From: Vibrio albus
GTDB lineage: Bacteria; Pseudomonadota; Gammaproteobacteria; Enterobacterales; Vibrionaceae
Reading direction: 5' to 3'
Assembly (NCBI RefSeq): GCF_003144035.1
Contig: NZ_QFWT01000015.1
Coordinates: 1 to 64,000 of the forward strand
Length of the DNA: 64,000 nt
Each line of letters begins with the position of its first letter. Within the stretch, counting starts at the first letter, position 1. Both the position numbers and the translations under genes were made by a program. Under the pieces are notes generated by a model. It saw only the letters and a list, made by a program, of their open reading frames with translations. It was not told the DNA's origin and did no database searches. Shown piece after piece: positions 32,664 to 42,111 of this stretch.

Positions 32664-34556
32664 ATGTTTTATCACGAAAAATTTGACGTCATTGTCGTCG
32701 GTGGCGGTCATGCAGGTACAGAAGCGGCACTTGCTTCTGCCCGTACAGGTCAGAAAACCTTACTACTTACTCATAATATTGACACTTTGGGTCAAATGTC
32801 GTGTAACCCGGCTATTGGTGGTATTGGTAAAGGTCATCTGGTTAAAGAAGTTGATGCCTTAGGCGGGTTAATGGCTCAGGCTATCGATAAAGCAGGTATT
32901 CAGTTCAGAACACTTAATGCATCTAAGGGGCCAGCAGTAAGAGCGACCCGTGCTCAGGCTGATCGTGCTTTGTATAAAACTGTGGTCAGAGGAGTACTGG
33001 AAAACACCCCTAACCTGTCATTGTTTCAGCAAGCAGCGGAGGACTTGATTGTTGAAAACGATCAAGTGACTGGTGTTATTACTCAGATGGGACTGAAATT
33101 CCACGCCAAAGCCGTTGTATTGACCGTTGGAACCTTTCTTGGAGGAAAGATCCACATAGGGATGGAAAACTTCTCTGGAGGCCGTACAGGCGATCCTGCA
33201 TCGATCCCTCTTGCGGATCGACTTAGAGAACTTCCGCTTCGGGTTGATCGTTTAAAAACAGGTACCCCGCCACGTATCGATGCCAACAGCGTCGATTTTT
33301 CCCAGCTACAGGTACAGCATGGCGACAATCCAACGCCTGTTTTCTCGTTTCTTGGTGAACGTGGGCAGCATCCTCGTCAGGTACCTTGCTACATCACTCA
33401 CACCAATGAGCGTACTCACGAGGTAATCCGTGCCAATCTGGATCGAAGCCCTATGTACGCTGGGGTTATCGAAGGTATTGGACCACGCTATTGCCCTTCT
33501 ATCGAAGATAAGGTTATGCGTTTTGCGGACAAAAACAGTCACCAGATCTTTATTGAACCGGAAGGGCTGAATACGACGGAACTCTACCCGAACGGGATTT
33601 CTACCAGTCTGCCGTTTGATGTCCAGGTTCAGATAGTCCGTTCCATGCAGGGATTTGAAAACGCCCATATTGTACGTCCCGGTTATGCCATCGAATATGA
33701 TTTCTTTGATCCAAGAGATCTGAAGAAAACCTACGAAACGAAATCGATCTCAGGTCTGTTCTTTGCCGGTCAGATCAACGGTACGACCGGTTATGAAGAA
33801 GCGGCGGCCCAGGGGCTGATGGCAGGGTTAAATGCCAGTCTTTATACCCAAGGGAAAGAAGGATGGAGTCCACGTCGTGATGAGGCTTATATGGGGGTAC
33901 TGATCGACGATCTATCAACCATGGGCACTCGAGAACCTTATCGCATGTTTACCTCCCGGGCTGAATACCGTCTGTTACTGCGTGAGGACAACGCGGACTT
34001 GCGTCTGACAGAAAAAGGTCGTGAACTGGGGCTGGTCGATGACATCCGCTGGGCAAGATTCAACGAAAAAGTTGAACATATTGAACTGGAGCGTCAGCGT
34101 CTTCGGGATATCTGGATGAATCCTAAATCGAACAATATTGATCAACTGAATACGCTGTTGAAAACACCGATGATGCGCGAAGCCAGTGGGGAAGATCTTC
34201 TGCGTCGTCCAGAAGTCAGTTACGAGTCGCTGACGTCGCTACCCGACTTTGCTCCCGCAATGGAAGATCGTCAGGCGGCCGAGCAGGTTGAAATTCAGGT
34301 GAAATACGAAGGCTATATCCAGCGTCAGAAGGATGAGATAGAAAAATCACTGCGGCATGAAAATACCCAGATCCCAAGTGACTTTGATTACGATATGGTG
34401 AAAGGCCTGTCCAATGAAGTCGTGGCGAAACTGAAAGACGCCAAACCGGGGTCTATCGGGATAGCCTCACGGATTTCAGGGATTACCCCGGCGGCAATTT
34501 CGATTATTCTGGTTTACCTGAAAAAACAGGGATTACTGAAGAAGGGTGACGAGTGA
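32664..34556 (+). CDS. mnmG: tRNA uridine 5-carboxymethylaminomethyl modification enzyme MnmG
   Basis: 630 residues, FAD-dependent partner of MnmE. The dinucleotide-binding motif GGGHAGTEAALA is at about residues 13-24; FAGQINGTTGYEEAAAQG near 370 is the GidA signature. A C-terminal helical domain docks MnmE. First gene to the right of oriC. Its stop overlaps the rsmG start by one base (TGATG), so translation is probably coupled. Confidence 0.97.
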   Translation: MFYHEKFDVIVVGGGHAGTEAALASARTGQKTLLLTHNIDTLGQMSCNPAIGGIGKGHLVKEVDALGGLMAQAIDKAGIQFRTLNASKGPAVRATRAQADRALYKTVVRGVLENTPNLSLFQQAAEDLIVENDQVTGVITQMGLKFHAKAVVLTVGTFLGGKIHIGMENFSGGRTGDPASIPLADRLRELPLRVDRLKTGTPPRIDANSVDFSQLQVQHGDNPTPVFSFLGERGQHPRQVPCYITHTNERTHEVIRANLDRSPMYAGVIEGIGPRYCPSIEDKVMRFADKNSHQIFIEPEGLNTTELYPNGISTSLPFDVQVQIVRSMQGFENAHIVRPGYAIEYDFFDPRDLKKTYETKSISGLFFAGQINGTTGYEEAAAQGLMAGLNASLYTQGKEGWSPRRDEAYMGVLIDDLSTMGTREPYRMFTSRAEYRLLLREDNADLRLTEKGRELGLVDDIRWARFNEKVEHIELERQRLRDIWMNPKSNNIDQLNTLLKTPMMREASGEDLLRRPEVSYESLTSLPDFAPAMEDRQAAEQVEIQVKYEGYIQRQKDEIEKSLRHENTQIPSDFDYDMVKGLSNEVVAKLKDAKPGSIGIASRISGITPAAISIILVYLKKQGLLKKGDE

Positions 34557-35188
34557 TGAGCGTATTACGCACAAAACTGGATGCGCTTGTCGCACAGACC
34601 GACCTGATTGTTGACGAAAATCAACGTAAGCAGTTGGTTGGATATGTTGAACTGCTCAATAAGTGGAATAAAGCGTATAATCTCACCTCCGTACGTGATC
34701 CGGAGGATATGTTAGTGAAACATATCCTTGATAGCATAGTGGTGAGTCCGCACTTGGAAGGTCAGCGATTTATTGATGTTGGTACCGGCCCGGGCTTACC
34801 AGGCATTCCTCTGGCGATTATGAATCCGGATAAACAGTTTTTCCTGCTGGATAGCCTGGGTAAGCGGATCCGGTTTATCAAACAGGTATTGCATGAACTG
34901 AAGATAACCAATGTCACTACCGTACAAAGCCGTGTCGAGGCTTTTGTGCCGGAAGAGGGATTTGATGGGGTGCTCAGTCGGGCATTTGCGTCTATTCAGG
35001 ATATGCTGGAATGGTGTCATCACTTACCAAAAGAGAACAGTGGTCGTTTCTTAGCATTAAAGGGACAGTTACCAGAAGATGAAATCGAGCGACTGCCTGA
35101 CTGGTGTAATGTGATCAGCATCAAACCTTTACAGGTTCCTGAGCTTGATGGCGAGAGACATCTTGTAATCTTGTCGGGGAAAAAATAA
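34556..35188 (+). CDS. rsmG: 16S rRNA (guanine-527-N7) methyltransferase RsmG
   Basis: 210 residues, Rossmann-fold SAM methyltransferase. Motif I DVGTGPGLPGIPLAI (about residues 72-86) binds SAM; LTSVRDPEDMLVKHILDS is the family-specific N-terminal block. The ATG at 34556 overlaps the mnmG stop; a GTG one codon earlier is possible. parA follows 14 nt later. Confidence 0.96.
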   Translation: MSVLRTKLDALVAQTDLIVDENQRKQLVGYVELLNKWNKAYNLTSVRDPEDMLVKHILDSIVVSPHLEGQRFIDVGTGPGLPGIPLAIMNPDKQFFLLDSLGKRIRFIKQVLHELKITNVTTVQSRVEAFVPEEGFDGVLSRAFASIQDMLEWCHHLPKENSGRFLALKGQLPEDEIERLPDWCNVISIKPLQVPELDGERHLVILSGKK

Positions 35189-35202
35189 TCAGGGAGAACG
35201 AC

Positions 35203-35982
35203 GTGGGAAGAATTATTGCAATAGCTAACCAAAAAGGTGGCGTAGGCAAGACAACAACTTGTATTAATCTTGCCGCATCTATGGCTGCAACGAAACGAAA
35301 AGTGTTGGTTATTGACCTTGATCCGCAGGGAAATGCCACGATGGCAAGCGGGGTCGATAAATACCAGATTGATGCGACTTCCTACGAGTTACTCGTTGAA
35401 GATACGCCGTTCGAGGAAGTGGTGTGTCGGACAACCACTGGCGGCTATGACTTGATTGCGGCGAACGGTGATGTGACCGCAGCAGAAATTAAGTTAATGG
35501 AAGTGTTTGCCCGTGAAATCCGGCTGAAAAATGCGCTGTCCACTGTTCGTGATAACTATGATTTCATCTTTATTGATTGTCCACCGGCTCTGAATCTTCT
35601 TACAATCAATGCCATGGCTGCGGCAGATTCCGTGTTGGTTCCTATGCAGTGTGAGTATTTTGCCCTGGAAGGGTTAACGGCGCTGATGGATACCATCAGC
35701 AAATTGGCTGCAGTCGTCAATGAAAATCTGAAGATTGAAGGTTTGCTGCGAACCATGTTTGATCCCCGAAATCGTTTGTCCAACGAGGTGTCGGATCAAC
35801 TGAAAAAGCATTTTGGTGGCAAAGTTTACCGAACAGTAATTCCTCGTAATGTACGTTTGGCTGAAGCGCCAAGTCATGGCCGCCCAGCGATGTACTATGA
35901 TAAGCATTCTGCTGGTGCTAAGGCATATCTGGCTCTGGCTGGAGAAATGCTCCGCCGTGAAGAAGTCCAGATACCGGCATAG
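35203..35982 (+). CDS. parA: Chromosome partitioning ATPase ParA
   Basis: 259 residues, Soj/ParA family. The deviant Walker A motif KGGVGKTT is at 11-18; DLDPQGNAT and FIDCPPALN are also visible. It forms an ATP-dependent gradient on DNA that moves ParB-parS complexes. It starts with GTG at 35203, with GGGAG upstream. Vibrio chromosome 1 ParA orients the origin to the cell pole (family knowledge). parB follows by 26 nt. Confidence 0.96.
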   Translation: MGRIIAIANQKGGVGKTTTCINLAASMAATKRKVLVIDLDPQGNATMASGVDKYQIDATSYELLVEDTPFEEVVCRTTTGGYDLIAANGDVTAAEIKLMEVFAREIRLKNALSTVRDNYDFIFIDCPPALNLLTINAMAAADSVLVPMQCEYFALEGLTALMDTISKLAAVVNENLKIEGLLRTMFDPRNRLSNEVSDQLKKHFGGKVYRTVIPRNVRLAEAPSHGRPAMYYDKHSAGAKAYLALAGEMLRREEVQIPA

Positions 35983-36008
35983 TTTATAAAAATAAGGAAT
36001 TACGTTAG

Positions 36009-36905
36009 ATGTCTAAACGTGGTTTAGGAAAAGGCTTAGACGCCTTACTGGCTACAAGCTCTCTGGCTAGGGAAAAACAACATACCGCTCATCAGAGTCA
36101 GGCCATTTCCAATGATGGTCAGCTGACTGATATCGGGATCATGGATCTCAAACCTGGTATGTACCAGCCTCGTAAAGCGATGTCTCCGGAAGCGCTGGAA
36201 GAATTATCTGCTTCCATTCAGTCTCAGGGGATCATCCAACCCATTGTTGTTCGTCAGTCTGAAGACGGTATATACGAAATTATTGCCGGTGAACGCCGCT
36301 GGAGAGCCGCTAAACAGGCGGGGCTGAAGCGAGTTCCCTGTCTGGTGAAGAATGTTCCGGATCGTGCAGCCATCGCGATGGCGCTCATTGAGAATATTCA
36401 GCGCGAAGATCTTAATGTGATTGAAGAAGCGCAGGCGCTGGAGCGTTTACAAGATGAGTTTGAGCTGACCCATCAGCAGGTGGCTGATGCGGTAGGCAAG
36501 TCACGTACCACAGTGACTAACCTGTTACGTCTTAATTTGCTTGATTTGCCGGTGAAAAAGCTGGTTGAGCAGAAGAAACTGGAAATGGGCCATGCTCGTG
36601 CTCTGTTGGTTCTGGAACAGGAAGCTCAGTCTGCGGCAGCTCAGGTCGTTGCTGATAAAAAAATGACCGTGCGCCAGACCGAGCAGTATGTGAAGAAACT
36701 GCTTGAACCTGCAGAAGATAAAGTTGTGCATAAAAAATCACCAACTCAGCAAGCGATGGACTTGTCTATGGCGTTGGAAAACCGGATACAAGCTAAGGTT
36801 AATCTGGATATTGCCAATAGTGGGAAAGCTCGTATCACCATCAATGTTGATGATGAAAATACACTGGAAAATATTCTGGAAATGTTGGCAAACAGCACAA
36901 ATTGA
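36009..36905 (+). CDS. parB: Chromosome partitioning protein ParB
   Basis: 298 residues. The N-terminal ParA-stimulating tip is MSKRGLGKGLDALL. The CTP-binding domain contains GERRWRA (94-100), followed by a helix-turn-helix at about 150-175 that reads parS and a C-terminal dimer domain. It spreads on DNA around parS as a CTP-gated clamp (family knowledge). One candidate parS in this window is at 21543-21558. Confidence 0.96.
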   Translation: MSKRGLGKGLDALLATSSLAREKQHTAHQSQAISNDGQLTDIGIMDLKPGMYQPRKAMSPEALEELSASIQSQGIIQPIVVRQSEDGIYEIIAGERRWRAAKQAGLKRVPCLVKNVPDRAAIAMALIENIQREDLNVIEEAQALERLQDEFELTHQQVADAVGKSRTTVTNLLRLNLLDLPVKKLVEQKKLEMGHARALLVLEQEAQSAAAQVVADKKMTVRQTEQYVKKLLEPAEDKVVHKKSPTQQAMDLSMALENRIQAKVNLDIANSGKARITINVDDENTLENILEMLANSTN

Positions 36906-37083
36906 GAAGTTTTTAGAGTATTTGATTAAACTAATGTTTAATAAATTCAACTAAATTTTATAATGTTTATGTATTCTTTTGAAAGAAGCGGTTATTCTGT
37001 TTCTCGATAAATTCAGGGTTTAGCTCTGTAGATAGACCGCAGAGCTGAAAATATCATTATGCTCAGTTAATGAATGGTTATCT

Positions 37084-37443
37084 ATGTTTAAAAAATGGTA
37101 TTTGTTGTCTTTTTTCTGGCAATGCGTTTTTTTTGCTGCTATAGCGGCCGTAGTTAGCTTTGCATATGATGGGAAGAGCGCTTTGGCGGCTCTTCTTGGG
37201 GGACTTGCGTATTGTTTTCCTGTCCTGCTTGCCAATCTGTATATCAACTTATCCACACACATGAACAGTGCGGTGGCAAGGGCGTATGCAGGGTCAATCT
37301 ACCGGCTGATGATGGCGGCGGGGATTCTGGTGTACCTGTTTAAGGAAACCAGTTACCCACCAGCGATGATCGTCGGAATGTTTTGTCTGGGAGCAGTGGT
37401 GCAATACGTAACGTCATTTGTGTTTATTAACCGTGAAAAATAG
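37084..37443 (+). CDS. atpI: F0F1 ATP synthase accessory protein AtpI
   Basis: 119 residues, about four membrane segments. AtpI is not essential but aids c-ring assembly and possibly Mg2+ supply. First gene of atpIBEFHAGDC, 8 nt before atpB. The 178-bp gap after parB holds a 7-bp hairpin (AGCTCTG/CAGAGCT, 37022-37046) and presumably the operon promoter. A perfect DnaA box TTATCCACA lies inside the gene at 37249-37257. Confidence 0.9.
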   Translation: MFKKWYLLSFFWQCVFFAAIAAVVSFAYDGKSALAALLGGLAYCFPVLLANLYINLSTHMNSAVARAYAGSIYRLMMAAGILVYLFKETSYPPAMIVGMFCLGAVVQYVTSFVFINREK

Positions 37444-37451
37444 GATGTTCA

Positions 37452-38228
37452 ATGTCTGGTTCAGACGTAATAACTCCTCAAGAATATATCGGGCATCACC
37501 TTACCTTTTTGAGTTCAGGGGAAGGCTTCTGGTCAATTAACATTGACTCGATGGTTATCTCTGTGCTTCTTGGGGCTGGATTTCTCTGGTTATTCTCTAG
37601 GTTGGCTAAAAATGCGACCAGCGGTGTTCCGGGAAAACTGCAATGCTTCGTCGAGATCCTCGTCGAGTTTGTAGAGGATACGGTTAAGGATGTTTTCCAC
37701 GGAAGAAGTGTATTAATTGCACCATTAGCACTGACCATTTTTGTATGGGTGTTTCTGATGAACTTAATGGACTTGATCCCGGTTGACTTCCTTCCGCATG
37801 CTGCTGGTTTGATGGGGATTCACTATCTACGCGTTGTACCAACTGCGGATGTAAACATCACACTCTCAATGGCGTTAGGTGTTTTTGGCTTGATTCTGTT
37901 TTACAGCTTCAAGATTAAAGGCCCTGTAGGCTTTGCAAAAGAGCTTACTCTACAGCCATTCAATCATTGGGCGTTCATTCCGATCAACCTGATTCTTGAG
38001 GGCGTGACACTTATATCCAAACCGGTTTCGCTGGGACTTCGTCTGTTCGGTAACATGTATGCAGGGGAATTGATTTTTATTCTTATTGCAGGCTTGTTGC
38101 CGTGGTGGTCTCAATGGGTACTTTCGGTACCTTGGGCGATATTCCATATACTTATAATCACTTTGCAAGCATTTATCTTTATGGTGCTGACGATAGTTTA
38201 TCTGTCACAAGCGTCTGAAGATCATTAA
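37452..38228 (+). CDS. atpB: ATP synthase F0 subunit a
   Basis: 258 residues. Subunit a forms the two half-channels for proton passage against the c-ring. The essential arginine is in SLGLRLFGNMYAGE at R197. The sequence is closer to the E. coli type (QPFNHWAFIPINLILEGVT) than to the vibrio form I remember. It ends in the conserved ITLQAFIFMVLTIVYLS block. Confidence 0.96.
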   Translation: MSGSDVITPQEYIGHHLTFLSSGEGFWSINIDSMVISVLLGAGFLWLFSRLAKNATSGVPGKLQCFVEILVEFVEDTVKDVFHGRSVLIAPLALTIFVWVFLMNLMDLIPVDFLPHAAGLMGIHYLRVVPTADVNITLSMALGVFGLILFYSFKIKGPVGFAKELTLQPFNHWAFIPINLILEGVTLISKPVSLGLRLFGNMYAGELIFILIAGLLPWWSQWVLSVPWAIFHILIITLQAFIFMVLTIVYLSQASEDH

Positions 38229-38274
38229 CTAAACGAAAACTAATACTTACTTTAATAGTAACTTGGAGTCTTTA

Positions 38275-38517
38275 ATGGAACACTTGAATATGGATCTGCT
38301 GTACATTGCAGCTGCTATTATGATGGGTCTGGCTGCGATTGGTGCTGCTATCGGTATCGGCATGCTGGGTGGTAAATATCTTGAAGGTGCGGCTCGTCAA
38401 CCTGACCTGATTCCTCTGATCCGTACCCAGTTCTTCATCGTTATGGGTCTGGTGGATGCGATCCCCATGATCGCGGTAGGTCTGGGTCTGTATGTCATGT
38501 TTGCTGTTGCCGGGTAG
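38275..38517 (+). CDS. atpE: ATP synthase F0 subunit c
   Basis: 80 residues, a hairpin of two membrane helices around the polar loop ARQPD (40-44). The ion-binding carboxylate is D61 (GLVDAIP), exactly as in E. coli, which predicts proton coupling. The V. cholerae and V. alginolyticus c subunits that I remember begin METLLSFSAIAVG and differ markedly. Start at the ATG at 38275 with TTGGAG upstream; a TTG at 38263 is rejected. Confidence 0.96.
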   Translation: MEHLNMDLLYIAAAIMMGLAAIGAAIGIGMLGGKYLEGAARQPDLIPLIRTQFFIVMGLVDAIPMIAVGLGLYVMFAVAG

Positions 38518-38578
38518 TAAGTTCTATTTGAACTGAATTCTTTATTATTTTTGTTGAGCAAACATAGAGGAGTCTGCG

Positions 38579-39049
38579 GTGAATATAAACGCAACTCTGC
38601 TAGGTCAGGCTATCGCCTTTGCTATTTTTGTCTGGTTCTGCATGAAATATGTATGGCCACCAATTATGCAGGCAATTGAAACCCGCCAGAAAGAAATTGC
38701 TGACGGCTTACAAGCTGCAGAAAGAGCGGAAAAAGACCTGGCTTTGGCAAAAGCTAATGCTTCGGATCAAATGAAAGAAGCAAAACGCACAGCAGCAGAA
38801 GTTATTGAGCAAGCGAATAAGCGTAAAGCTTTAATTCTGGATGAAGCCCGTGAGGAAGCGCAAGAAGAGCGCAAAAAAATCCTTGTTCAGGCTGAAGCAG
38901 AACTGGAAGCGGAACGTAACCGTGCTCGTGATGAGCTACGTAAACAGGTTGCTATTCTGGCTGTTGCTGGTGCAGAGAAAATTCTTGAGCGTTCTATCGA
39001 TAAAGAGGCGCACAAAGATATTCTCGATAACATTACTGCAAAACTTTAA
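38579..39049 (+). CDS. atpF: ATP synthase F0 subunit b
   Basis: 156 residues, one N-terminal membrane helix (about 5-25), then a long highly charged helix that forms the peripheral stalk dimer. GTG start at 38579 with AGAGGAG upstream. Length equals the E. coli b subunit. Confidence 0.95.
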   Translation: MNINATLLGQAIAFAIFVWFCMKYVWPPIMQAIETRQKEIADGLQAAERAEKDLALAKANASDQMKEAKRTAAEVIEQANKRKALILDEAREEAQEERKKILVQAEAELEAERNRARDELRKQVAILAVAGAEKILERSIDKEAHKDILDNITAKL

Positions 39050-39064
39050 ACGTGGGGGCGCTGA

Positions 39065-39598
39065 ATGTCTGATTTGACTACAATTGCACGCCCCTATGCT
39101 AAAGCAGCATTCGACTTTGCGGTGGAAAATAAGCAACTGGACCAATGGGGACAGATGCTGACTTTCGCAGCTGAAGTGGCTAAAAACGAACAAATTAGTG
39201 AGTTGTTAACCAGCTCTGTTTCTGCTGAAAAACTGGTGGAAATTTTTGTTGCAGTTTGCGGTGAACAAGTTGATGTTCATGGTCAGAACCTGTTGAAGCT
39301 TATGGCTGAAAATGGTCGTCTGACGACACTTCCTGATGTCTGTGAACAGTTCTTCGTGTTACGAAAAGAACATGAGAAAGAAGTGGATGTGGAAATTACT
39401 TCCGCCACCGAACTCACTGAAGAACAGTTAGCAGAGATAGGAAGTAAGCTTGAGCAGCGTCTGGAACGCAAAGTGAAGCTGAACTGCAGTGTAGATGAGG
39501 CCCTACTAGGTGGGGTTGTTATTCGAGCCGGAGACCTAATCATCGATAACTCAGCCCGCGGTCAACTGAACCGCCTGAGCGATGCATTAAGGTCTTAA
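39065..39598 (+). CDS. atpH: ATP synthase F1 subunit delta
   Basis: 177 residues. Delta joins the peripheral stalk to the top of F1. The N-terminal helical bundle begins TIARPYAKAAFDFA, and the C-terminal block GGVVIRAGDLIIDNSARGQL is the family signature. It is 15 nt after atpF and 13 nt before atpA. Confidence 0.96.
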   Translation: MSDLTTIARPYAKAAFDFAVENKQLDQWGQMLTFAAEVAKNEQISELLTSSVSAEKLVEIFVAVCGEQVDVHGQNLLKLMAENGRLTTLPDVCEQFFVLRKEHEKEVDVEITSATELTEEQLAEIGSKLEQRLERKVKLNCSVDEALLGGVVIRAGDLIIDNSARGQLNRLSDALRS

Positions 39599-39611
39599 TG
39601 GGGATTGGAGC

Positions 39612-41153
39612 ATGCAACTTAATTCCACGGAAATTAGCGATCTGATCAAACAGCGTATCGAATCTTTCGAAGTTGTTAGTGAAGCGCGTAATGAAGGTAC
39701 TATCGTATCAGTAAGCGATGGTATTATTCGCATCCACGGCCTGGCCGATGTGATGCAAGGTGAAATGATTGAAGTACCGGGTGGCCGTTATGCACTGGCA
39801 CTGAACCTTGAGCGTGACTCAGTGGGTGCGGTGGTAATGGGCCCATATGCCGACCTTAAGGAAGGCATGAAAGTGACCGGAACCGGTCGTATTCTTGAAG
39901 TACCAGTTGGTCCTGAACTGCTTGGCCGTGTGGTAAACACACTGGGTGAGCCTATTGATGGTAAAGGTCCAATCGGCGCGAAAAAAACCTCTCCTGTAGA
40001 AGTTATCGCACCGGGCGTTATCGACCGTCAATCGGTTGATCAGCCTGTACAAACTGGTTATAAGTCTGTCGACTCGATGATTCCAATTGGTCGTGGTCAG
40101 CGTGAGCTTATCATCGGTGACCGTCAGACTGGTAAAACCGCGATGGCGATTGATGCTATCATCAACCAGAAAAACTCTGGCATTTACTCTATCTACGTCG
40201 CTATCGGTCAGAAAGCATCGACTATTGCTAACGTAGTACGCAAACTGGAAGAGCACGGCGCGCTGGAAAACACCATCGTTGTTGTTGCATCAGCTTCTGA
40301 ATCTGCGGCGCTGCAATATCTTGCACCGTACTCAGGTTGTGCGATGGGTGAATACTTCCGTGATCGCGGCGAAGACGCACTGATCATCTATGATGACCTG
40401 TCTAAGCAAGCGGTAGCGTATCGTCAAATATCTCTACTATTGAAACGTCCACCGGGCCGTGAGGCATTCCCTGGTGACGTATTCTACCTTCACTCCCGTC
40501 TGCTGGAGCGTGCTGCTCGTGTAAACGCTGAGTATGTAGAACGCGTCACTAATGGTGAAGTGAAAGGCCAGACTGGTTCTCTGACTGCTCTGCCTATCAT
40601 TGAAACTCAGGCGGGTGACGTATCAGCATTCGTACCGACTAACGTAATCTCGATTACCGATGGTCAGATCTTCCTGCAAACTGAGCTGTTCAACTCGGGC
40701 GTACGTCCAGCGGTTGACCCAGGTATCTCAGTATCTCGTGTAGGTGGTTCAGCACAGACTAAAATCATCAAGAAGCTATCAGGTGGTATCCGTACTGCTC
40801 TGGCTGCTTACCGTGAGCTGGCTGCATTTGCGCAGTTCTCTTCCGACCTTGATGAAGCAACGAAGAAACAGCTAGACCATGGTCAGAAAGTAACTGAACT
40901 GATGAAGCAGAAACAATATGCTCCTATGTCAGTGTTCGATCAGGCTCTATCTATCTTTGCGGCAGAGCGCGGCTATCTGGAAGATATAGAACTGAATAAG
41001 GTTCTGGACTTCGAAGCGGCTCTACTATCGTATGCTCACAGTCATTTTGCTGACCTTGCAACTGAGGTAAATGCAACGGGTGCTTACAACGACGATATCG
41101 AAGCTCAGCTGACTAAGCTGATGGACGATTTCAAAGCAACCCAGACTTGGTAA
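39612..41153 (+). CDS. atpA: ATP synthase F1 subunit alpha
   Basis: 513 residues, non-catalytic nucleotide-binding subunit. P-loop GDRQTGKTA at 169-177; the PAVDPGISVSRVGGSAQ block is present. An N-terminal helix binds delta. Length equals E. coli AtpA. Confidence 0.98.
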   Translation: MQLNSTEISDLIKQRIESFEVVSEARNEGTIVSVSDGIIRIHGLADVMQGEMIEVPGGRYALALNLERDSVGAVVMGPYADLKEGMKVTGTGRILEVPVGPELLGRVVNTLGEPIDGKGPIGAKKTSPVEVIAPGVIDRQSVDQPVQTGYKSVDSMIPIGRGQRELIIGDRQTGKTAMAIDAIINQKNSGIYSIYVAIGQKASTIANVVRKLEEHGALENTIVVVASASESAALQYLAPYSGCAMGEYFRDRGEDALIIYDDLSKQAVAYRQISLLLKRPPGREAFPGDVFYLHSRLLERAARVNAEYVERVTNGEVKGQTGSLTALPIIETQAGDVSAFVPTNVISITDGQIFLQTELFNSGVRPAVDPGISVSRVGGSAQTKIIKKLSGGIRTALAAYRELAAFAQFSSDLDEATKKQLDHGQKVTELMKQKQYAPMSVFDQALSIFAAERGYLEDIELNKVLDFEAALLSYAHSHFADLATEVNATGAYNDDIEAQLTKLMDDFKATQTW

Positions 41154-41210
41154 TTGATTGGTGGCGTTAAGTCACCGGTTAATGGCAATTACCACTAATG
41201 GAGAGTAACG

Positions 41211-42077
41211 ATGGCCAGCGCAAAAGAGATACGTAATAAGATCGGGAGTGTGAAAAGCACTCAGAAGATTACGAAAGCGATGGAAATGGTAGCAGCATCT
41301 AAAATGCGTCGTTCACAGGACGCAATGTGTGCTTCCCGTCCATACGCGGAAACAATGCGTAAAGTGATCGGTCATGTGGCTCATGCGAATCTGGAATATC
41401 GTCATCCGTATCTGGAAGAGCGTGATGCTTCACGTGTTGGTTATATCATTATTTCTACCGACCGCGGTTTGTGTGGTGGCTTGAACATTAACCTGTTCAA
41501 AAAAGCGATAACGGACATGCAGGAATGGCAGGAAAAAGGTGTTGATGTGGAACTGGCTGTGATCGGTTCTAAAGCAACAGGCTTTTTCAATAACAGCGGC
41601 GCAAAAGTAGCGGCTCAGGTCTCTGGTCTGGGGGATAGCCCTAGCCTGGAAGCTCTGATCGGTTCTGTCGGTGTGATGCTGAAGAAATATGATGAAGGTG
41701 AACTGGACCGTTTATATGTGGTATTCAATAAGTTTGTGAATACCATGGTGCAGGAACCAACGATTGATCAATTACTGCCTTTGCCTAAATCGGATAGCAA
41801 AGAGATGCAGCGCGAACATACATGGGACTACATCTATGAGCCTGAACCAAAACCTCTGCTGGATGCACTTCTGTTGCGTTATGTAGAGTCTCAGGTGTAT
41901 CAGGGTGTGGTTGAGAATCTTGCATGTGAGCAAGCGGCTCGTATGGTTGCGATGAAAGCTGCAACTGATAATGCGACGAACCTGATTGAAGATCTGGAAC
42001 TTGTGTATAACAAAGCCCGTCAGGCGGCGATTACACAGGAACTGTCGGAAATCGTCGGTGGCGCAGCAGCGGTTTAA
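41211..42077 (+). CDS. atpG: ATP synthase F1 subunit gamma
   Basis: 288 residues, the central rotor shaft. N-terminal IRNKIGSVKSTQKITKAMEM and C-terminal MKAATDNATNLIEDLELVYN helices form the coiled coil inside alpha3beta3. Follows atpA by 57 nt. Confidence 0.97.
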   Translation: MASAKEIRNKIGSVKSTQKITKAMEMVAASKMRRSQDAMCASRPYAETMRKVIGHVAHANLEYRHPYLEERDASRVGYIIISTDRGLCGGLNINLFKKAITDMQEWQEKGVDVELAVIGSKATGFFNNSGAKVAAQVSGLGDSPSLEALIGSVGVMLKKYDEGELDRLYVVFNKFVNTMVQEPTIDQLLPLPKSDSKEMQREHTWDYIYEPEPKPLLDALLLRYVESQVYQGVVENLACEQAARMVAMKAATDNATNLIEDLELVYNKARQAAITQELSEIVGGAAAV

Positions 42078-42111
42078 GCATAGGTAAAACAAATAGTTTA
42101 GAGGATTAACG

